Source of the DNA: JADGNF01 sp964582085
Lineage (GTDB): Archaea > Thermoproteota > Bathyarchaeia > Bathyarchaeales > Bathycorpusculaceae
Assembly (NCBI GenBank): GCA_964582085.1
Contig: CAZOPV010000010.1
Location: 1-64,000, forward strand
Direction: 5' to 3'
Length of the DNA stretch: 64,000 bases
The notes beneath the pieces were generated by a model that was not told where the DNA came from, did no database searches, and saw nothing but the letters and a program-made list of their open reading frames with translations. Every line of letters begins with the position of its first letter. Position 1 is the stretch's first letter. The position numbers and the translations under genes were made by a program. This document shows positions 1 through 9,181 of the stretch, piece after piece.

Positions 1-56
1 CATTTTTAGTTGAGTTAATATAGTTGCCGCCATCATAACCACTTGGAAGAGGCACT

Positions 57-635
57 ATGAGTCAAGGGTCAAAACTTACAGTTTTTACCGTCGGGCACTC
101 CACCAGACCAATAGCCGAGTTTATCTCCATCTTGAAAGCCCGCCAAATAAACTTGGTCGTGGACGTCCGCAGGTCTCCAAGATCTAGATATAACCCACAA
201 TTCAACAAAGAAAACTTATCTGAAACCCTTAAAGTGGAAAGCATAAAATATTTTCCTTTACCTCATCTAGGAGGTTTTCGCAGACCACACGCGGATTCGC
301 CGAATATGGCTTGGCAGGACAAAAGTTTAAGGGGATACGCAGACTACATGGAAACTAAAGAGTTCGCTGAAAATCTGCTCAAATTAGTTGCGTTTGCAAA
401 AGAAAATAACGTCGTCATAATGTGCACTGAGGCTTTGCCTTCACGGTGCCATAGAACTCTGATTTCAGATGCTCTGACAATACGTGGTTTAAAAGTAGTT
501 CACATATTGAATATAAAACACACGTTTAGCCACGAATTGAGCGTAGGTGCGGTGGTAGAAGGAACAAAAATAACTTATCCACTATACATTAAAGAGTCGC
601 CTCAAAAAAATTTAACAGATTATAGCCGTTGCTAA
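57..635 (+). CDS. DUF488 family protein
   Basis: 192 residues, a usual length for DUF488. The N-terminus has the family GHS motif (VGHSTRP, about residues 12-18) and the second half has the conserved cysteine motif CTEALPSRCHR (about 123-133). The family has no settled biochemical role; the Cys/His/Arg cluster suggests a small-ligand or metal site. The ATG is preceded by GGAAGAGG about 5 bases upstream, a good ribosome binding site. It stands alone, convergent with the tRNA-Trp gene. Family assignment is firm, function unknown. Confidence 0.85.
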   Translation: MSQGSKLTVFTVGHSTRPIAEFISILKARQINLVVDVRRSPRSRYNPQFNKENLSETLKVESIKYFPLPHLGGFRRPHADSPNMAWQDKSLRGYADYMETKEFAENLLKLVAFAKENNVVIMCTEALPSRCHRTLISDALTIRGLKVVHILNIKHTFSHELSVGAVVEGTKITYPLYIKESPQKNLTDYSRC

Positions 636-669
636 TTAAATAGCCCTAAAGTTTTAACAGACAAGTTAG

Positions 670-842
670 TGGTGGGGCCGGCCGGATTTGAACCGACGAC
701 CTTTACCCAGGAAAGGCAAAAGCCAATCCTTACGGGTTTCTTCATGACTGCTCCAGAAATTCGTCATTCCCTGAGCAGGGTCAGCAAACCCGTTTGTTTG
801 CTTTCTGGAGCCCGTCGTCATACCTGCCTAGACTACGACCCC
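670..842 (-). tRNA. tRNA-Trp (anticodon CCA) with two introns
   Basis: On the minus strand the 5' GGGGTCG pairs with CGGCCCC next to an encoded CCA (670-672). The T-arm is GTCGG-TTCAAAT-CCGGC and the anticodon stem is ACGGG (811-815) with CCCGT (732-736). The loop reads C32 T33 CCA G37, so the anticodon (806-808) is Trp; the discriminator is A. Intron 1 (738-804, 67 nt) sits at the canonical 37/38 position. A further 29 nt must be removed from the variable loop (about 702-730, boundaries ambiguous because AAGG and AAAGG flank it), leaving a 5-nt variable loop and a 77-nt mature tRNA with CCA. Intron 1 carries box D'-like CTGA (781-784), box C'-like ATGACGA, a 10-nt complement to the anticodon loop and an 8-nt complement to the 3' anticodon stem, resembling the C/D guide introns of euryarchaeal tRNA-Trp. 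Confidence 0.9.
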
Positions 843-1022
843 CACTATTTACGAGCACCTAAATGTATTTTGCAACAATAAAAATATATTGCATATCTAC
901 TCCACACCTCAAATGAGCAAACTCAAGCATAATGGAACCTTAATAGAAGAATAGGGACAAAAACATGCCTAAAACATAATCAAAAAAGCGAAAGATTAAT
1001 GAAGGAAAACTGAAGAGTAAAG

Positions 1023-1150
1023 ATGGGTTTGCCGGCCATAGGGCGCGGGTTCCACCTGATCCCATTCCGAACTCAGAAGTTAAACCGCGTTCCGTTCCCC
1101 GCTGTATTGTGGTCTTCGGCCACGAGAACCTGGGAAAGCTGGTAACCCAT
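1023..1150 (+). rRNA. 5S ribosomal RNA
   Basis: The ends pair as ATGGGTT / AACCCAT (helix I). The interior has the conserved 5S stretches CCTGATCCCATTCCGAACTC and GAAGTTAAAC, followed by the loop E/helix IV region and GAACCTGGGAAAGC. Length about 128 nt. It is a stand-alone 5S gene beside tRNA-Trp, with no 16S or 23S nearby, as is common in archaea with dispersed rRNA genes. End positions are read from the terminal stem. Confidence 0.93.
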
Positions 1151-1232
1151 TTAAATCCTTAAACTAACAGTGGAGTTAGCTAAGCTTTATAACTGAGACC
1201 TAATAGTTTTGATGCGATGTGATGATGAATAG

Positions 1233-2369
1233 GTGACTATGTTGATAGTATCGTCGATTTTAACGAATCAGTTTGGGGGAACAGGCGATATAATAACCCA
1301 GATAATTTATGGTATAAGTCTTCTATTCTTTGTTGTCTTCATGTTTTATGGCCAAAGAATTCAAATGTATATGATGATCAGAGAAGTCGAAAATTCCCTA
1401 TTCAAGTTGAAATTCATGAAAGATGAAGGGCGAAAAACTGCCATTTCAACTATAAAAGAAATTGGCAAACCCAGCACCGACCCCTCAACTCGTGTAGATA
1501 GGTACTTAGATTACTTCACCATCACCCCACAAAGCATGGATCCCGCCGGTATAGTCTACAAATTAGACCATATCCTCGACGTACGAGATTCCCGCCTAAA
1601 AGACGAAGTAAAACTTATGGCGCCTGCTTGCGATGAAGTGCAAGTTAACAATTTGGAAAACACTTTAGAGGCTGCCATGGCACTTAATTACATATACAAA
1701 GTTGTGCGCCACTATTATCTGCAGGGCAAAAAAACCCTCAGTCTTTACACCATCATGCAGTTACAGATGATACTGCCTTTAGTAATGAAGGAAGCGGAGG
1801 CATATGCCAGCGCACTTAAAGCCTTCGCATATGGTCAACCCATCGGTGATGGTGTAGGACCATTAATTGCTGCAAAACTTATGCATGGTTACGAAGTCAA
1901 AAAGGTTCCTAAAGACTGTGTAGTCGCGAAGGTTCCATTTGAAGGCCGCACCGCGTTGATATTAAAAGCAGAAGGCCCAGGCGGAAACGTTGGAAAACCA
2001 GGCGACGCAGTCAAAACTGTGATTAAAGAAAACAAAGGCAAAATAGCCGCTGTAATCATGATTGATGCAGGCCTAAAGCTTGAAGGCGAAACCGTCGGCG
2101 AAATTGCTGAAGGCGTCGGTGCTGCTATTGGCGGACCAGGTGTAGATGCCTTCAAAATAGAAGAGGTCGTAGTGCAATACAAAATTCCCCTTTACGCCGT
2201 CATAATCAAAGAGGACATTGGAGATGCTGTTTCAATGATGAGAAAAGAAATCTCAGACGCCGCAGACAAAGCCATAGAACGAGTGAAGATGGTTGTATCA
2301 GAAAAAACCAAAGAAGGCGACAAAGTGATAATTGTCGGCGTTGGAAACACCATCGGCATCGGACAATAG
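1233..2369 (+). CDS. DUF1512 family archaeal membrane-anchored protein
   Basis: 378 residues. One strong hydrophobic segment near the N-terminus (about residues 20-42), then a soluble region with a Gly-rich patch (GPGGNVGKPGD, about 250-260) and a C-terminal VIIVGVGNTIGIGQ. The arrangement matches the archaeal DUF1512 family, whose function is unknown; the repeated Gly loops suggest nucleotide or phosphate binding (inference). The start is GTG at 1233, with an in-frame ATG at 1239; no strong ribosome site precedes either. The next gene starts 12 bases after the stop, so the two are probably co-transcribed. Confidence 0.8.
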   Translation: MTMLIVSSILTNQFGGTGDIITQIIYGISLLFFVVFMFYGQRIQMYMMIREVENSLFKLKFMKDEGRKTAISTIKEIGKPSTDPSTRVDRYLDYFTITPQSMDPAGIVYKLDHILDVRDSRLKDEVKLMAPACDEVQVNNLENTLEAAMALNYIYKVVRHYYLQGKKTLSLYTIMQLQMILPLVMKEAEAYASALKAFAYGQPIGDGVGPLIAAKLMHGYEVKKVPKDCVVAKVPFEGRTALILKAEGPGGNVGKPGDAVKTVIKENKGKIAAVIMIDAGLKLEGETVGEIAEGVGAAIGGPGVDAFKIEEVVVQYKIPLYAVIIKEDIGDAVSMMRKEISDAADKAIERVKMVVSEKTKEGDKVIIVGVGNTIGIGQ

Positions 2370-2381
2370 GAGGTAAAAAAC

Positions 2382-2795
2382 ATGATTAATAACTCAAAAG
2401 ATGTCTCAACAACCAAGATTTCCACATTTGTACTTTCATTGATATACCTAGTTTTAGCACTCTCAGCTGTAGCAATTTTTGTAGCTGTTGGCGCCTACTA
2501 TCAAGGGGAACCCATAGAAAACACCTTATCTATGTTAGCAATAGGCTTACTTACAATGGCGCTAGCAGGGTACATCCTCTTCCAGTCAAGACGCAGGATA
2601 GCCAACTTGAAAATTGAAACTCCACCTATATTGACCACCATAGAATGCAGAAAATGCAACATAAAAACTACACGCGAATTCCAGCGTGGCGATTACGTGT
2701 TCAAAGAACTGGAACCCTGCCAGAAATGCCAAGAAGAAAAACAGGTAATTACGGCTATCTACAGAGAAGTTAAAGAAAAAACAACAACCGTCTAA
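2382..2795 (+). CDS. Two-TM protein with cytoplasmic zinc-ribbon-like CxxC pair
   Basis: 137 residues. Two transmembrane segments (about 15-40 and 48-67) are followed by a basic stretch and two cysteine pairs, CRKC and CQKC (about 89-113), spaced like a small zinc ribbon. The ATG has a strong ribosome site (GGAGGT, overlapping the end of the upstream DUF1512 gene). The pair probably forms an operon. The last 4 bases overlap the convergent map gene. No named family recognised; a membrane-tethered metal-binding accessory protein is the most that can be said. Confidence 0.7.
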   Translation: MINNSKDVSTTKISTFVLSLIYLVLALSAVAIFVAVGAYYQGEPIENTLSMLAIGLLTMALAGYILFQSRRRIANLKIETPPILTTIECRKCNIKTTREFQRGDYVFKELEPCQKCQEEKQVITAIYREVKEKTTTV

Positions 2796-3697
2796 GTTAA
2801 GACCGTGCACCCTGTTTCTTCTACTATAACCGTGTGCTCAGCTTGAGCCACAGGTTTCTTTGTCACTTCCACAAAAACAGGGTACCCCATAAGCGCTTTT
2901 GTTGCAATCAGCTCTTTGAAGGCTTCGTTATGAAGTGCAGGCGGAACAACACCTTCGAGCCACCTCTCTGTAAAGGGAAGGGTGCGGAAATTTTCTTCGA
3001 TAAATTTAGAAAGCTGTTTTGCAGCAACACTTTTTGCCGCCTTTGGTTTAATTAGGCGGAAGATAGTCTTTTGCGGTTTATCCTCTACAATACCTAGAGC
3101 CTCAGGTAAAGTGACAAAGGGCTCTATTGCATAAACTTCACCTGACTTTATTTTTGTAAGCGTGACTTGAGAAACATTGGGTATGCTGGTTCCAGCGTGA
3201 ATCAAGTATCTACCCACTGAGTGCCCTGTAAGGTTAGATATGGGTTTGAAGCCGCGGTTTTTTATGAGATTTTCCACAACAGCGCCAATTTTTCCAATAG
3301 AAACGTCTGCTCGTATGGTTTCTATGGCTACTTTGAGGGCGGCTTCGGCAGTTTCCACCATGCTTTTGTATTCAGGGTTGAAGCATGCTGTAAACGCAGT
3401 GTCGGTAACGTAGCCGTCGACGTGAACGCCGATGTCAACTTTGACAAGCGACTTTTCTGGAATGGTGCTGGTATCTTTCGGCGGAGAAGTGTAGTGAGCA
3501 GCAATTTCATTAATAGAGACGTTACAGGGAAAAGCTGGTTTTCCACCCTTTTCTCTTATTAACGTTTCCGCTTTTTCGCAAACTTGAAGGATAGGCATAT
3601 TTTCGCGTATAAAACGCCGCATTTCTTCGCGTGTTTCACGTAGTATTCGTCCAGACAAGCGGAATTTGTCTATTACATCTTCGTCGTGCTGTACCAT
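2792..3697 (-). CDS. map: Methionine aminopeptidase, type II (archaeal)
   Basis: Removes the initiator Met from nascent proteins. 301 residues, normal for archaeal MetAP2-type enzymes. All metal-ligand regions are visible: His68 in INEIAAHYTSP, Asp88 and Asp99 in VKVDIGVHVDGYVTDTAF, the His of LTGHSVGRYLIH, the Glu of YAIEPFVTLPEA and the C-terminal Glu of AEHTVIVEE. The type II insertion lies between the last His and the C-terminal Glu. Single gene, ATG start, convergent with the gene before it. Confidence 0.95.
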   Translation of the reverse strand: MVQHDEDVIDKFRLSGRILRETREEMRRFIRENMPILQVCEKAETLIREKGGKPAFPCNVSINEIAAHYTSPPKDTSTIPEKSLVKVDIGVHVDGYVTDTAFTACFNPEYKSMVETAEAALKVAIETIRADVSIGKIGAVVENLIKNRGFKPISNLTGHSVGRYLIHAGTSIPNVSQVTLTKIKSGEVYAIEPFVTLPEALGIVEDKPQKTIFRLIKPKAAKSVAAKQLSKFIEENFRTLPFTERWLEGVVPPALHNEAFKELIATKALMGYPVFVEVTKKPVAQAEHTVIVEETGCTVLT

Positions 3698-3853
3698 TCG
3701 CAGCTCACTTCACTTATTGACATAACAAGCTTTCTTACTGTGTCGATGTTTAAATTCATACTGCAACAGCATGCAACGTCTGCTCTTTGAGAAAAGAGTT
3801 AACTTTAGCAAAAAGTAACTTTCGTCTCTTTTTAGGGGTAACAAAAAATATTT

Positions 3854-4414
3854 TTATGGTTTGTAGATCTTTGGATCTAACACTGCAAAATTATTTCCAC
3901 CAGCATGGTAAAGCATTTTTGCCCCTTCTAAGCTATACCTTTCCGTGAATACGCCTTGGTTTGTATATGCAGCAATAATTTTTCCTATGAAAACTGTGTG
4001 GTCCCCCGTAGTAATCTGGTTTTCTACTTTACATTCTATATGCGCGATGCATTCACGTATGGCGGGGGCTTTAACTTTTTTGGCAGGAACAGGTGTTAAA
4101 CCTGATTTTTTAAATTTATCAAAACTTCTTCCACTGAATGTGCCACACGCATAAACTGACTGCAGTAACTCCAGAGTGGGCACATTAATTATGAACTCTT
4201 GTGATTCTTCAATTAGCGCATGTGAATGCCTCTGAGGCGAAAGGCTTATGGCAACCAACGGGGGATTTCCACTAGTCGGCATCGCCCAAGCAAGTGTAGT
4301 CACGTTGGGTTTACCTGCTTTCCCAACACAAGAAACCATAACTGTATGCATGGGATGTAAGAGTCTATAGGCATATTGAAGATCTATATCCAATTTTCCA
4401 GACATAAGCATCAC
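3854..4414 (-). CDS. Flavin reductase-like (DIM6/NTAB) FMN-binding protein
   Basis: 186 residues. Matches the flavoredoxin/flavin reductase split-barrel family: N-terminal LLHPMHTVMVSCVGKAGKPN, then TLAWAMPTSGNPPLVAISLSP (FMN-binding loop, about residues 39-60), FIINVP, and CGTFSGRSFDKF. Members bind FMN and reduce flavin or act as small electron carriers; the partner is not predictable. AAAGGTG lies 3-4 bases before the first ATG; later in-frame ATGs exist at codons 2 and 4. The trpS stop lies 6 bases upstream, so the two genes are probably one transcript. Confidence 0.85.
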   Translation of the reverse strand: MMLMSGKLDIDLQYAYRLLHPMHTVMVSCVGKAGKPNVTTLAWAMPTSGNPPLVAISLSPQRHSHALIEESQEFIINVPTLELLQSVYACGTFSGRSFDKFKKSGLTPVPAKKVKAPAIRECIAHIECKVENQITTGDHTVFIGKIIAAYTNQGVFTERYSLEGAKMLYHAGGNNFAVLDPKIYKP

Positions 4415-4420
4415 ACCTTT

Positions 4421-5572
4421 TTACTTACGCTTTATGTGATATTGATCAATTACGTCTTTCGCTTTTTCTCGTCTTTCCCTGTGATTTTCCAAAAATTTAT
4501 TTAGTTTAACCACTAACTCCGTTTTGCACTCACCGCACAGTATTTCACCGCATTTGCATTTACGTTCTCGTTCAATCAACTTAGCATCATCATTTTCAAA
4601 TAAGTAAACATAATACTGGAATATGCTACAAACAGTTGGATCAGCCCCTGCCTTTCGTTGTTCTGCTGCGGTACCTTTGCCACCTGTAAAAGCGTTCCAA
4701 ACCTTCTTCTTAACCACATCAGGCTGATCCATAGTAAATATGCTGGTTTCAGGCATGGAAGCACTCATTTTCCCACCTGCTCCTAAGCCAGGTAAGAATC
4801 GACAGTGAATCTGCGCAGGTTTGTAATAACCCAATTTCTGAGCTATGTCTCGAGTGACTCTCCAGTAGGGATCTTGATCTATCGCTGCAGGAATCAGTGT
4901 GGGCACATTTTCTCCCGTCAACTTTTTGTGGATAAAACAGGGGGCAGCTTGAATAGCAGGCCAGAATACCCAGCCAATATTGGTGCTGTCTTGGAAACCG
5001 AACGTTGCACGTGCTGTTGAGTAAGTGATGCGTTTTGCTACTTCTAATGTAATGTCGTATAGTAAATCCATGTCTTCGACATCGTAAATTATGAAAGTGT
5101 CTTCAGGTTTGAAACCAACTGCAACGAGGTCTAACGCATTTTCATAGGCATATTTGCGTGTTTCAGTCAAGGAAACTCCATCATCTATAAGAAATTTTTC
5201 ATCATCAGTAATCTGAAAATAAAGCCTTGTACCAAACTTTTCTTGTAAGTGACGCGTAAACATCCACGGCACTAAGTGACCAATGTGAACAGGTCCTGAA
5301 GGCCCTCTGCCTGTGTAAAGAACAAATTTTGTTCCGTTCTCGTAAAGGCTCATTAGCGTATCAAGGTCACGGTGGCTAAAGAAAATCCTGCGCCGTAACT
5401 GCAAATGAAGGGTTTCAGTGTGGTCACTGATTTTTTTGAGCAATTCTTCAGTTAAGGGTTGGGTTCCAAATTCTCTTATGAGACGGTCATAGTCTACTTT
5501 GCCTTTGACTTCCCAAGGTGTAACTATCATTTCATTACTGCTTTCTCCATTTGATGTTGACGTATGATTCAC
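4421..5572 (-). CDS. trpS: Tryptophanyl-tRNA synthetase
   Basis: Class I synthetase charging tRNA-Trp. 383 residues from a GTG; the more natural start is the ATG at 5530 (MIVTPWEVKG), because the 14 residues before it are a Ser/Asn-rich tail. The HIGH motif is at about 96-99 (GPVHIGHL), and the KMSKS equivalent is KMSAS at about 268. The archaeal/eukaryotic type is shown by DEKFL and AAIDQDPYWR. A C-terminal Cys cluster (CKCGEILCGEC) may bind zinc. An A/T-rich TATA-like stretch lies at 5609-5619 upstream. Its cognate tRNA lies 3.6 kb away in this window but is not co-transcribed. Confidence 0.96.
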   Translation of the reverse strand: MNHTSTSNGESSNEMIVTPWEVKGKVDYDRLIREFGTQPLTEELLKKISDHTETLHLQLRRRIFFSHRDLDTLMSLYENGTKFVLYTGRGPSGPVHIGHLVPWMFTRHLQEKFGTRLYFQITDDEKFLIDDGVSLTETRKYAYENALDLVAVGFKPEDTFIIYDVEDMDLLYDITLEVAKRITYSTARATFGFQDSTNIGWVFWPAIQAAPCFIHKKLTGENVPTLIPAAIDQDPYWRVTRDIAQKLGYYKPAQIHCRFLPGLGAGGKMSASMPETSIFTMDQPDVVKKKVWNAFTGGKGTAAEQRKAGADPTVCSIFQYYVYLFENDDAKLIERERKCKCGEILCGECKTELVVKLNKFLENHRERREKAKDVIDQYHIKRK

Positions 5573-5781
5573 CGTAACCTATGTTGTTTGGAAGTAGAAG
5601 GCTTCAAGTAATATATTTATTTTTTAGTAAGCGCTCCTAACAAGTACAGAGTATCTTAATCCAAGATCATCACCTACTTCTAGTTGAGGCATATGTATTC
5701 GCTATATCAACATGCTTTTATTGAGGACAAAAGAACTACTAAATAATCCCAAACGAATTAACACCTTAAGATGGGAAAAAG

Positions 5782-7305
5782 ATGACTGAACTCAGGGAAA
5801 ACGAAGTTCGCATCCTCACGGCGCTTGACAAGCTGGGTGGAAAAGCTTCAGTTGAACAACTCATGGTTGAAGTCGAGTTACCTGATGCTGCAATTATGCG
5901 TGGAGCGCTAATTCTCAAAGAGAACGAACTTTTAAAAATCCATGCTAAACCTGAAACAAAACTTAAATTGACTCCTGAAGGCGAAATACATGCCCAAAAT
6001 GGACTACCAGAAAGACGTCTACTAAACGCGGTAATTACACTTGGCGGCAAAGCTACACTCAAAGAGGCTGCTAAAGAAGCGGAATTAGAAGAACAATTTG
6101 CACAAATTGCTCTAGGCTGGACACAGAAAAAAAAGTGGGCTATATTTGACTCAAAGACAAGTACGCTGCAGGTTTTGTCAACGCCAAAAGAGGGAAACGA
6201 CGAAAAACTTCTACAAAGTCTCTACGGCAAAGACGAAATCACCTTAGATAAACTGAATCTAGACCTACAAGCCACAGTTGATGTTCTAAAGAAACGCAAA
6301 GCACTATTAGTTGAAGAAAAAACTTCGAGGCTACTAGAACTTACAGATGCAGGACGTCAAGCAGCAGCAAAAAATGCTTTAACTGTTATGACGGGAAAAA
6401 AAGAAGTTACCCAGATTACACCCCCACTCATAATAACAGGTAACTGGCGCAACGTGACATTCCAAAAATATAATGTAGAAGCACCAGTTGCAAATATCTG
6501 GCCAGGCAAAAAACACCCTTATCTGAGCTTTCTAGACGAAGTCAGAGCCAAACTTGTAACATTAGGCTTCAAAGAAATGACTGGCACTAGTGTAGAGACC
6601 TCTTTTTTTAACTTTGATGCACTTTACACTCCTCAAGATCACCCCGCAAGGGAACTTGACAGCATATATAGAGTCAAACATCCCGAATACGGCGACATAC
6701 ACGCCTACGAAAAGACTCTTGAAAAAGTTAAAGCAACTCATGAAAACGGTGGCGACACTGGTTCAACAGGGTGGGGCTATACGTATTCAACACAAGAGGC
6801 TCGCCGTCTCATTCTCCGTGGACACGGCACATGCCTTAGTGCACGCACATTACTAAGTAAAGACCTGCAAATACCAGGTAAATATTTCTCTATAGCACGT
6901 GTCTATCGCCCCGAAGTTGTTGACAAGACACACCTATCCGAATTTAATCAAGTAGAAGGCATAGTGGTTGACGAAAACTTGAATCTTAGAGACTTACTAG
7001 GTGTCCTCGGCAAGTTTGCAAAAGACATCGCAGGGGCAGACAAAATCCGTTTTAAACCTGACTATTTCCCATTCACTGAGCCAAGCGTTGAATTGAATGC
7101 CTACAAAGAAGGCTTAGGCTGGATAGAATTTGGAGGTTCAGGTATATTTCGACCTGAAGTCACAGAACCTTTAGGAGTTAAAGTACCTGTTATTGCTTGG
7201 GGCTTAGGTATTGATCGCCTTTTCATGATGCGAGCTAAGATGGAAGACATCCGATGCATATTCAGCCAAAACCTTGATTGGCTAAGAAAGAAGGAGTTAA
7301 TTTAA
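5782..7305 (+). CDS. pheS: Phenylalanyl-tRNA synthetase alpha subunit
   Basis: 507 residues, archaeal/eukaryotic-length PheS. The N-terminal half has winged-helix DNA-binding-fold domains (residues 1-220). The C-terminal half is the class II catalytic domain: motif 1 around GFKEMTGTSVETSFFNFDAL, motif 2 in FSIARVYRPEVVDKTHLSEFNQVEG, and motif 3 in GLGIDRLFMM near the C-terminus. Together with PheT it makes the alpha2-beta2 enzyme. pheT follows after 2 bases, so the pair is an operon. Confidence 0.96.
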   Translation: MTELRENEVRILTALDKLGGKASVEQLMVEVELPDAAIMRGALILKENELLKIHAKPETKLKLTPEGEIHAQNGLPERRLLNAVITLGGKATLKEAAKEAELEEQFAQIALGWTQKKKWAIFDSKTSTLQVLSTPKEGNDEKLLQSLYGKDEITLDKLNLDLQATVDVLKKRKALLVEEKTSRLLELTDAGRQAAAKNALTVMTGKKEVTQITPPLIITGNWRNVTFQKYNVEAPVANIWPGKKHPYLSFLDEVRAKLVTLGFKEMTGTSVETSFFNFDALYTPQDHPARELDSIYRVKHPEYGDIHAYEKTLEKVKATHENGGDTGSTGWGYTYSTQEARRLILRGHGTCLSARTLLSKDLQIPGKYFSIARVYRPEVVDKTHLSEFNQVEGIVVDENLNLRDLLGVLGKFAKDIAGADKIRFKPDYFPFTEPSVELNAYKEGLGWIEFGGSGIFRPEVTEPLGVKVPVIAWGLGIDRLFMMRAKMEDIRCIFSQNLDWLRKKELI

Positions 7306-7307
7306 CA

Positions 7308-9014
7308 ATGCCCACCCTCGATATAGATTATAACGAACTCAAACTTCTACTCAATAAAAAAATTGACGATGATGTGGAAAAACTCGATGAAATTCTTTCA
7401 TACGTAAAAAGCGAAGTTAAAATCTACGACAAAGAGGCAGGTACAGTTAACATCGAATTTAAAGACACAAACCGCCCAGACCTATGGAGCACTCAGGGAT
7501 TAGCACGAGCACTTCGTAACTACCTTGGTATAGATAAAGGGATGAGGCAATACGTTGTCAGCAAACCTGCAGTTGATGTAACAGTTGACGCTCAACTGAA
7601 GGACATACGACCATTCATATGTTGCTCAATAATTAAAAGAATTAAACTAACCAACTCTAAGATTCGCGACCTTATGCATCTACAAGACAAGCTTGACAAA
7701 ACCTATGGGCGAAACAGACAAAAAACATCAATAGGAATTTACAATTTCGACTTAATTAAACCACCTTTAAACTATACTGTAGCAACTCCATCAGAATTTA
7801 GTTTTATACCCTTAGGCTTTTCTGAAAAATTGACTCTATTAGAAATTTTGGAACGCCATCCAAAAGGATTAGAGTATGGACACATAATAAAAAACAACAG
7901 CGTCTATCCAATTCTTCTGGATTCTGAACAGAAAGTCTTGTCTTTTCCGCCTATAATAAACTCCAACGACTTAGGCAGAGTAACCGAAGAAACACAAAAC
8001 CTGCTAATAGAAGTGACAGGCACCGTACATCAAACAGTACTCAACACGCTAAATCTCGTTACAATCTCTCTGATTGAACAAGGCGGCGAAGCATATGCCA
8101 CAACAATAAACTACTCAACAGACAAAAGGTACCATAAAAAACAAACAGTTACACCTGACTTTAGCAGTAGAAACATGAATTTAGATGTAACATACACAAA
8201 CAAAATTTTAGGCTTAAACCTAAACTCTAACCAAATTGCAGAGTTACTCTTAATCGCCGGTTTTAACATAGGGTCAACTTCAGAAACCGCCGTTAAAGTC
8301 ATTATTCCCTGTTATCGTACAGATGTGATGCACCCCATTGATCTCGTGGAAGATGTTGCTGTCGCTTATGGCTACAACAACATCCCATCCATTTGGCGTG
8401 ACCTCCCAACAACAGGCGCCGAGAAACCAGAACGCCGTTTAATTAACCTCAGCAGGGAACTCATGATCGGCTCAGGCTATCAAGAGATCCTAACATATAC
8501 CCTAACTAACCCCGAAAGTTTATTCAAAAAAATGAACTGCAAAGAAACCCCTGTTGTTGAAATCGCAAACCCCAAAGTAATTACCATGACCTGCTTAAGA
8601 AATTGGCTACTACCAAGTTTAATGGAGTTTCTTAGCAACAATAAATCTGTTGAATTTCCACAAAAAATCTTTGAAGTTGGCAAAGTCATTTTCATAGATG
8701 AATCATGTGAAACTAAGACCCGAGATGAAGACTGGTTGGCAGCAGCAACCAGCAATGTAAACGCAAATTTCAGCGAAATCAAAGCCGTTCTCGATGCATT
8801 CTTCAAAAACATAGGCATTGCTTGGAAAATTCAAGCAATTGGTCATCCAAGCTTTATCGAAGGGCGCGCAGGCTCGGTGATAGTTGACGGTGAGGTAATA
8901 GGCGTAGTTGGCGAATTACATCCGCAAGTGTTGGAAGCTTGGGCATTGGAAAATCCGACGGCGGCTTTTGAAATTCAATTGCATAAATTGCTAAAAAACA
9001 CAACGCATTTTTAA
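7308..9014 (+). CDS. pheT: Phenylalanyl-tRNA synthetase beta subunit
   Basis: 568 residues from the ATG at 7308 (MPTLDIDYNEL), chosen over an upstream in-frame ATG inside pheS because AAGGAG lies 11 bases before it and archaeal PheT begins this way. The short archaeal form is present: N-terminal B1-like region with DTNRPDLWSTQGLARALR, B3/4 editing region, B5 domain with LVEDVAVAYGYNNI, and a C-terminal catalytic-like domain ending in GRAGSVIVDGEVIGVVGELHP. It partners the PheS just upstream. Confidence 0.95.
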   Translation: MPTLDIDYNELKLLLNKKIDDDVEKLDEILSYVKSEVKIYDKEAGTVNIEFKDTNRPDLWSTQGLARALRNYLGIDKGMRQYVVSKPAVDVTVDAQLKDIRPFICCSIIKRIKLTNSKIRDLMHLQDKLDKTYGRNRQKTSIGIYNFDLIKPPLNYTVATPSEFSFIPLGFSEKLTLLEILERHPKGLEYGHIIKNNSVYPILLDSEQKVLSFPPIINSNDLGRVTEETQNLLIEVTGTVHQTVLNTLNLVTISLIEQGGEAYATTINYSTDKRYHKKQTVTPDFSSRNMNLDVTYTNKILGLNLNSNQIAELLLIAGFNIGSTSETAVKVIIPCYRTDVMHPIDLVEDVAVAYGYNNIPSIWRDLPTTGAEKPERRLINLSRELMIGSGYQEILTYTLTNPESLFKKMNCKETPVVEIANPKVITMTCLRNWLLPSLMEFLSNNKSVEFPQKIFEVGKVIFIDESCETKTRDEDWLAAATSNVNANFSEIKAVLDAFFKNIGIAWKIQAIGHPSFIEGRAGSVIVDGEVIGVVGELHPQVLEAWALENPTAAFEIQLHKLLKNTTHF

Positions 9015-9022
9015 TTTCAGGG

Positions 9023-9181
9023 ATGATTTTACCGTCGACAGAGTTGCCCCTCAAGGTCCAAAATGTATCCACCGGGAAATACGTAAACAGCGTTATCCCT
9101 ACAGAGTCATTCACAAATTACATAGCAAAAAATAACTATTACTGCACTAACAGTGCCGCGTATGGCAAACATTTTTTGTAA
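9023..9181 (+). CDS. Possible small protein, 52 aa
   Basis: An open frame with ATG 9 bases after the pheT stop encodes 52 residues, polar and Asn/Tyr/Thr-rich, ending at TAA. CAGGG sits almost against the ATG, so ribosome-site support is weak. Composition is protein-like, with no homopolymer runs, but no family is recognised. It could be a real co-transcribed peptide or chance. Confidence 0.25.
   Translation: MILPSTELPLKVQNVSTGKYVNSVIPTESFTNYIAKNNYYCTNSAAYGKHFL

Noticed and set aside
62..244. Minus-strand open frame inside the DUF488 gene
   Set aside because: Antisense shadow of a well-supported gene, with no domain of its own.
669..881. Plus-strand 70-codon open frame over the tRNA-Trp
   Set aside because: It is the antisense of the tRNA and its introns, which explain every conserved feature there.
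5641..5690. Possible box C/D RNA (GTGATGA on the minus strand)
   Set aside because: No CTGA box follows at a usable distance; the short ATCTT/AAGAT hairpin is a better reading.
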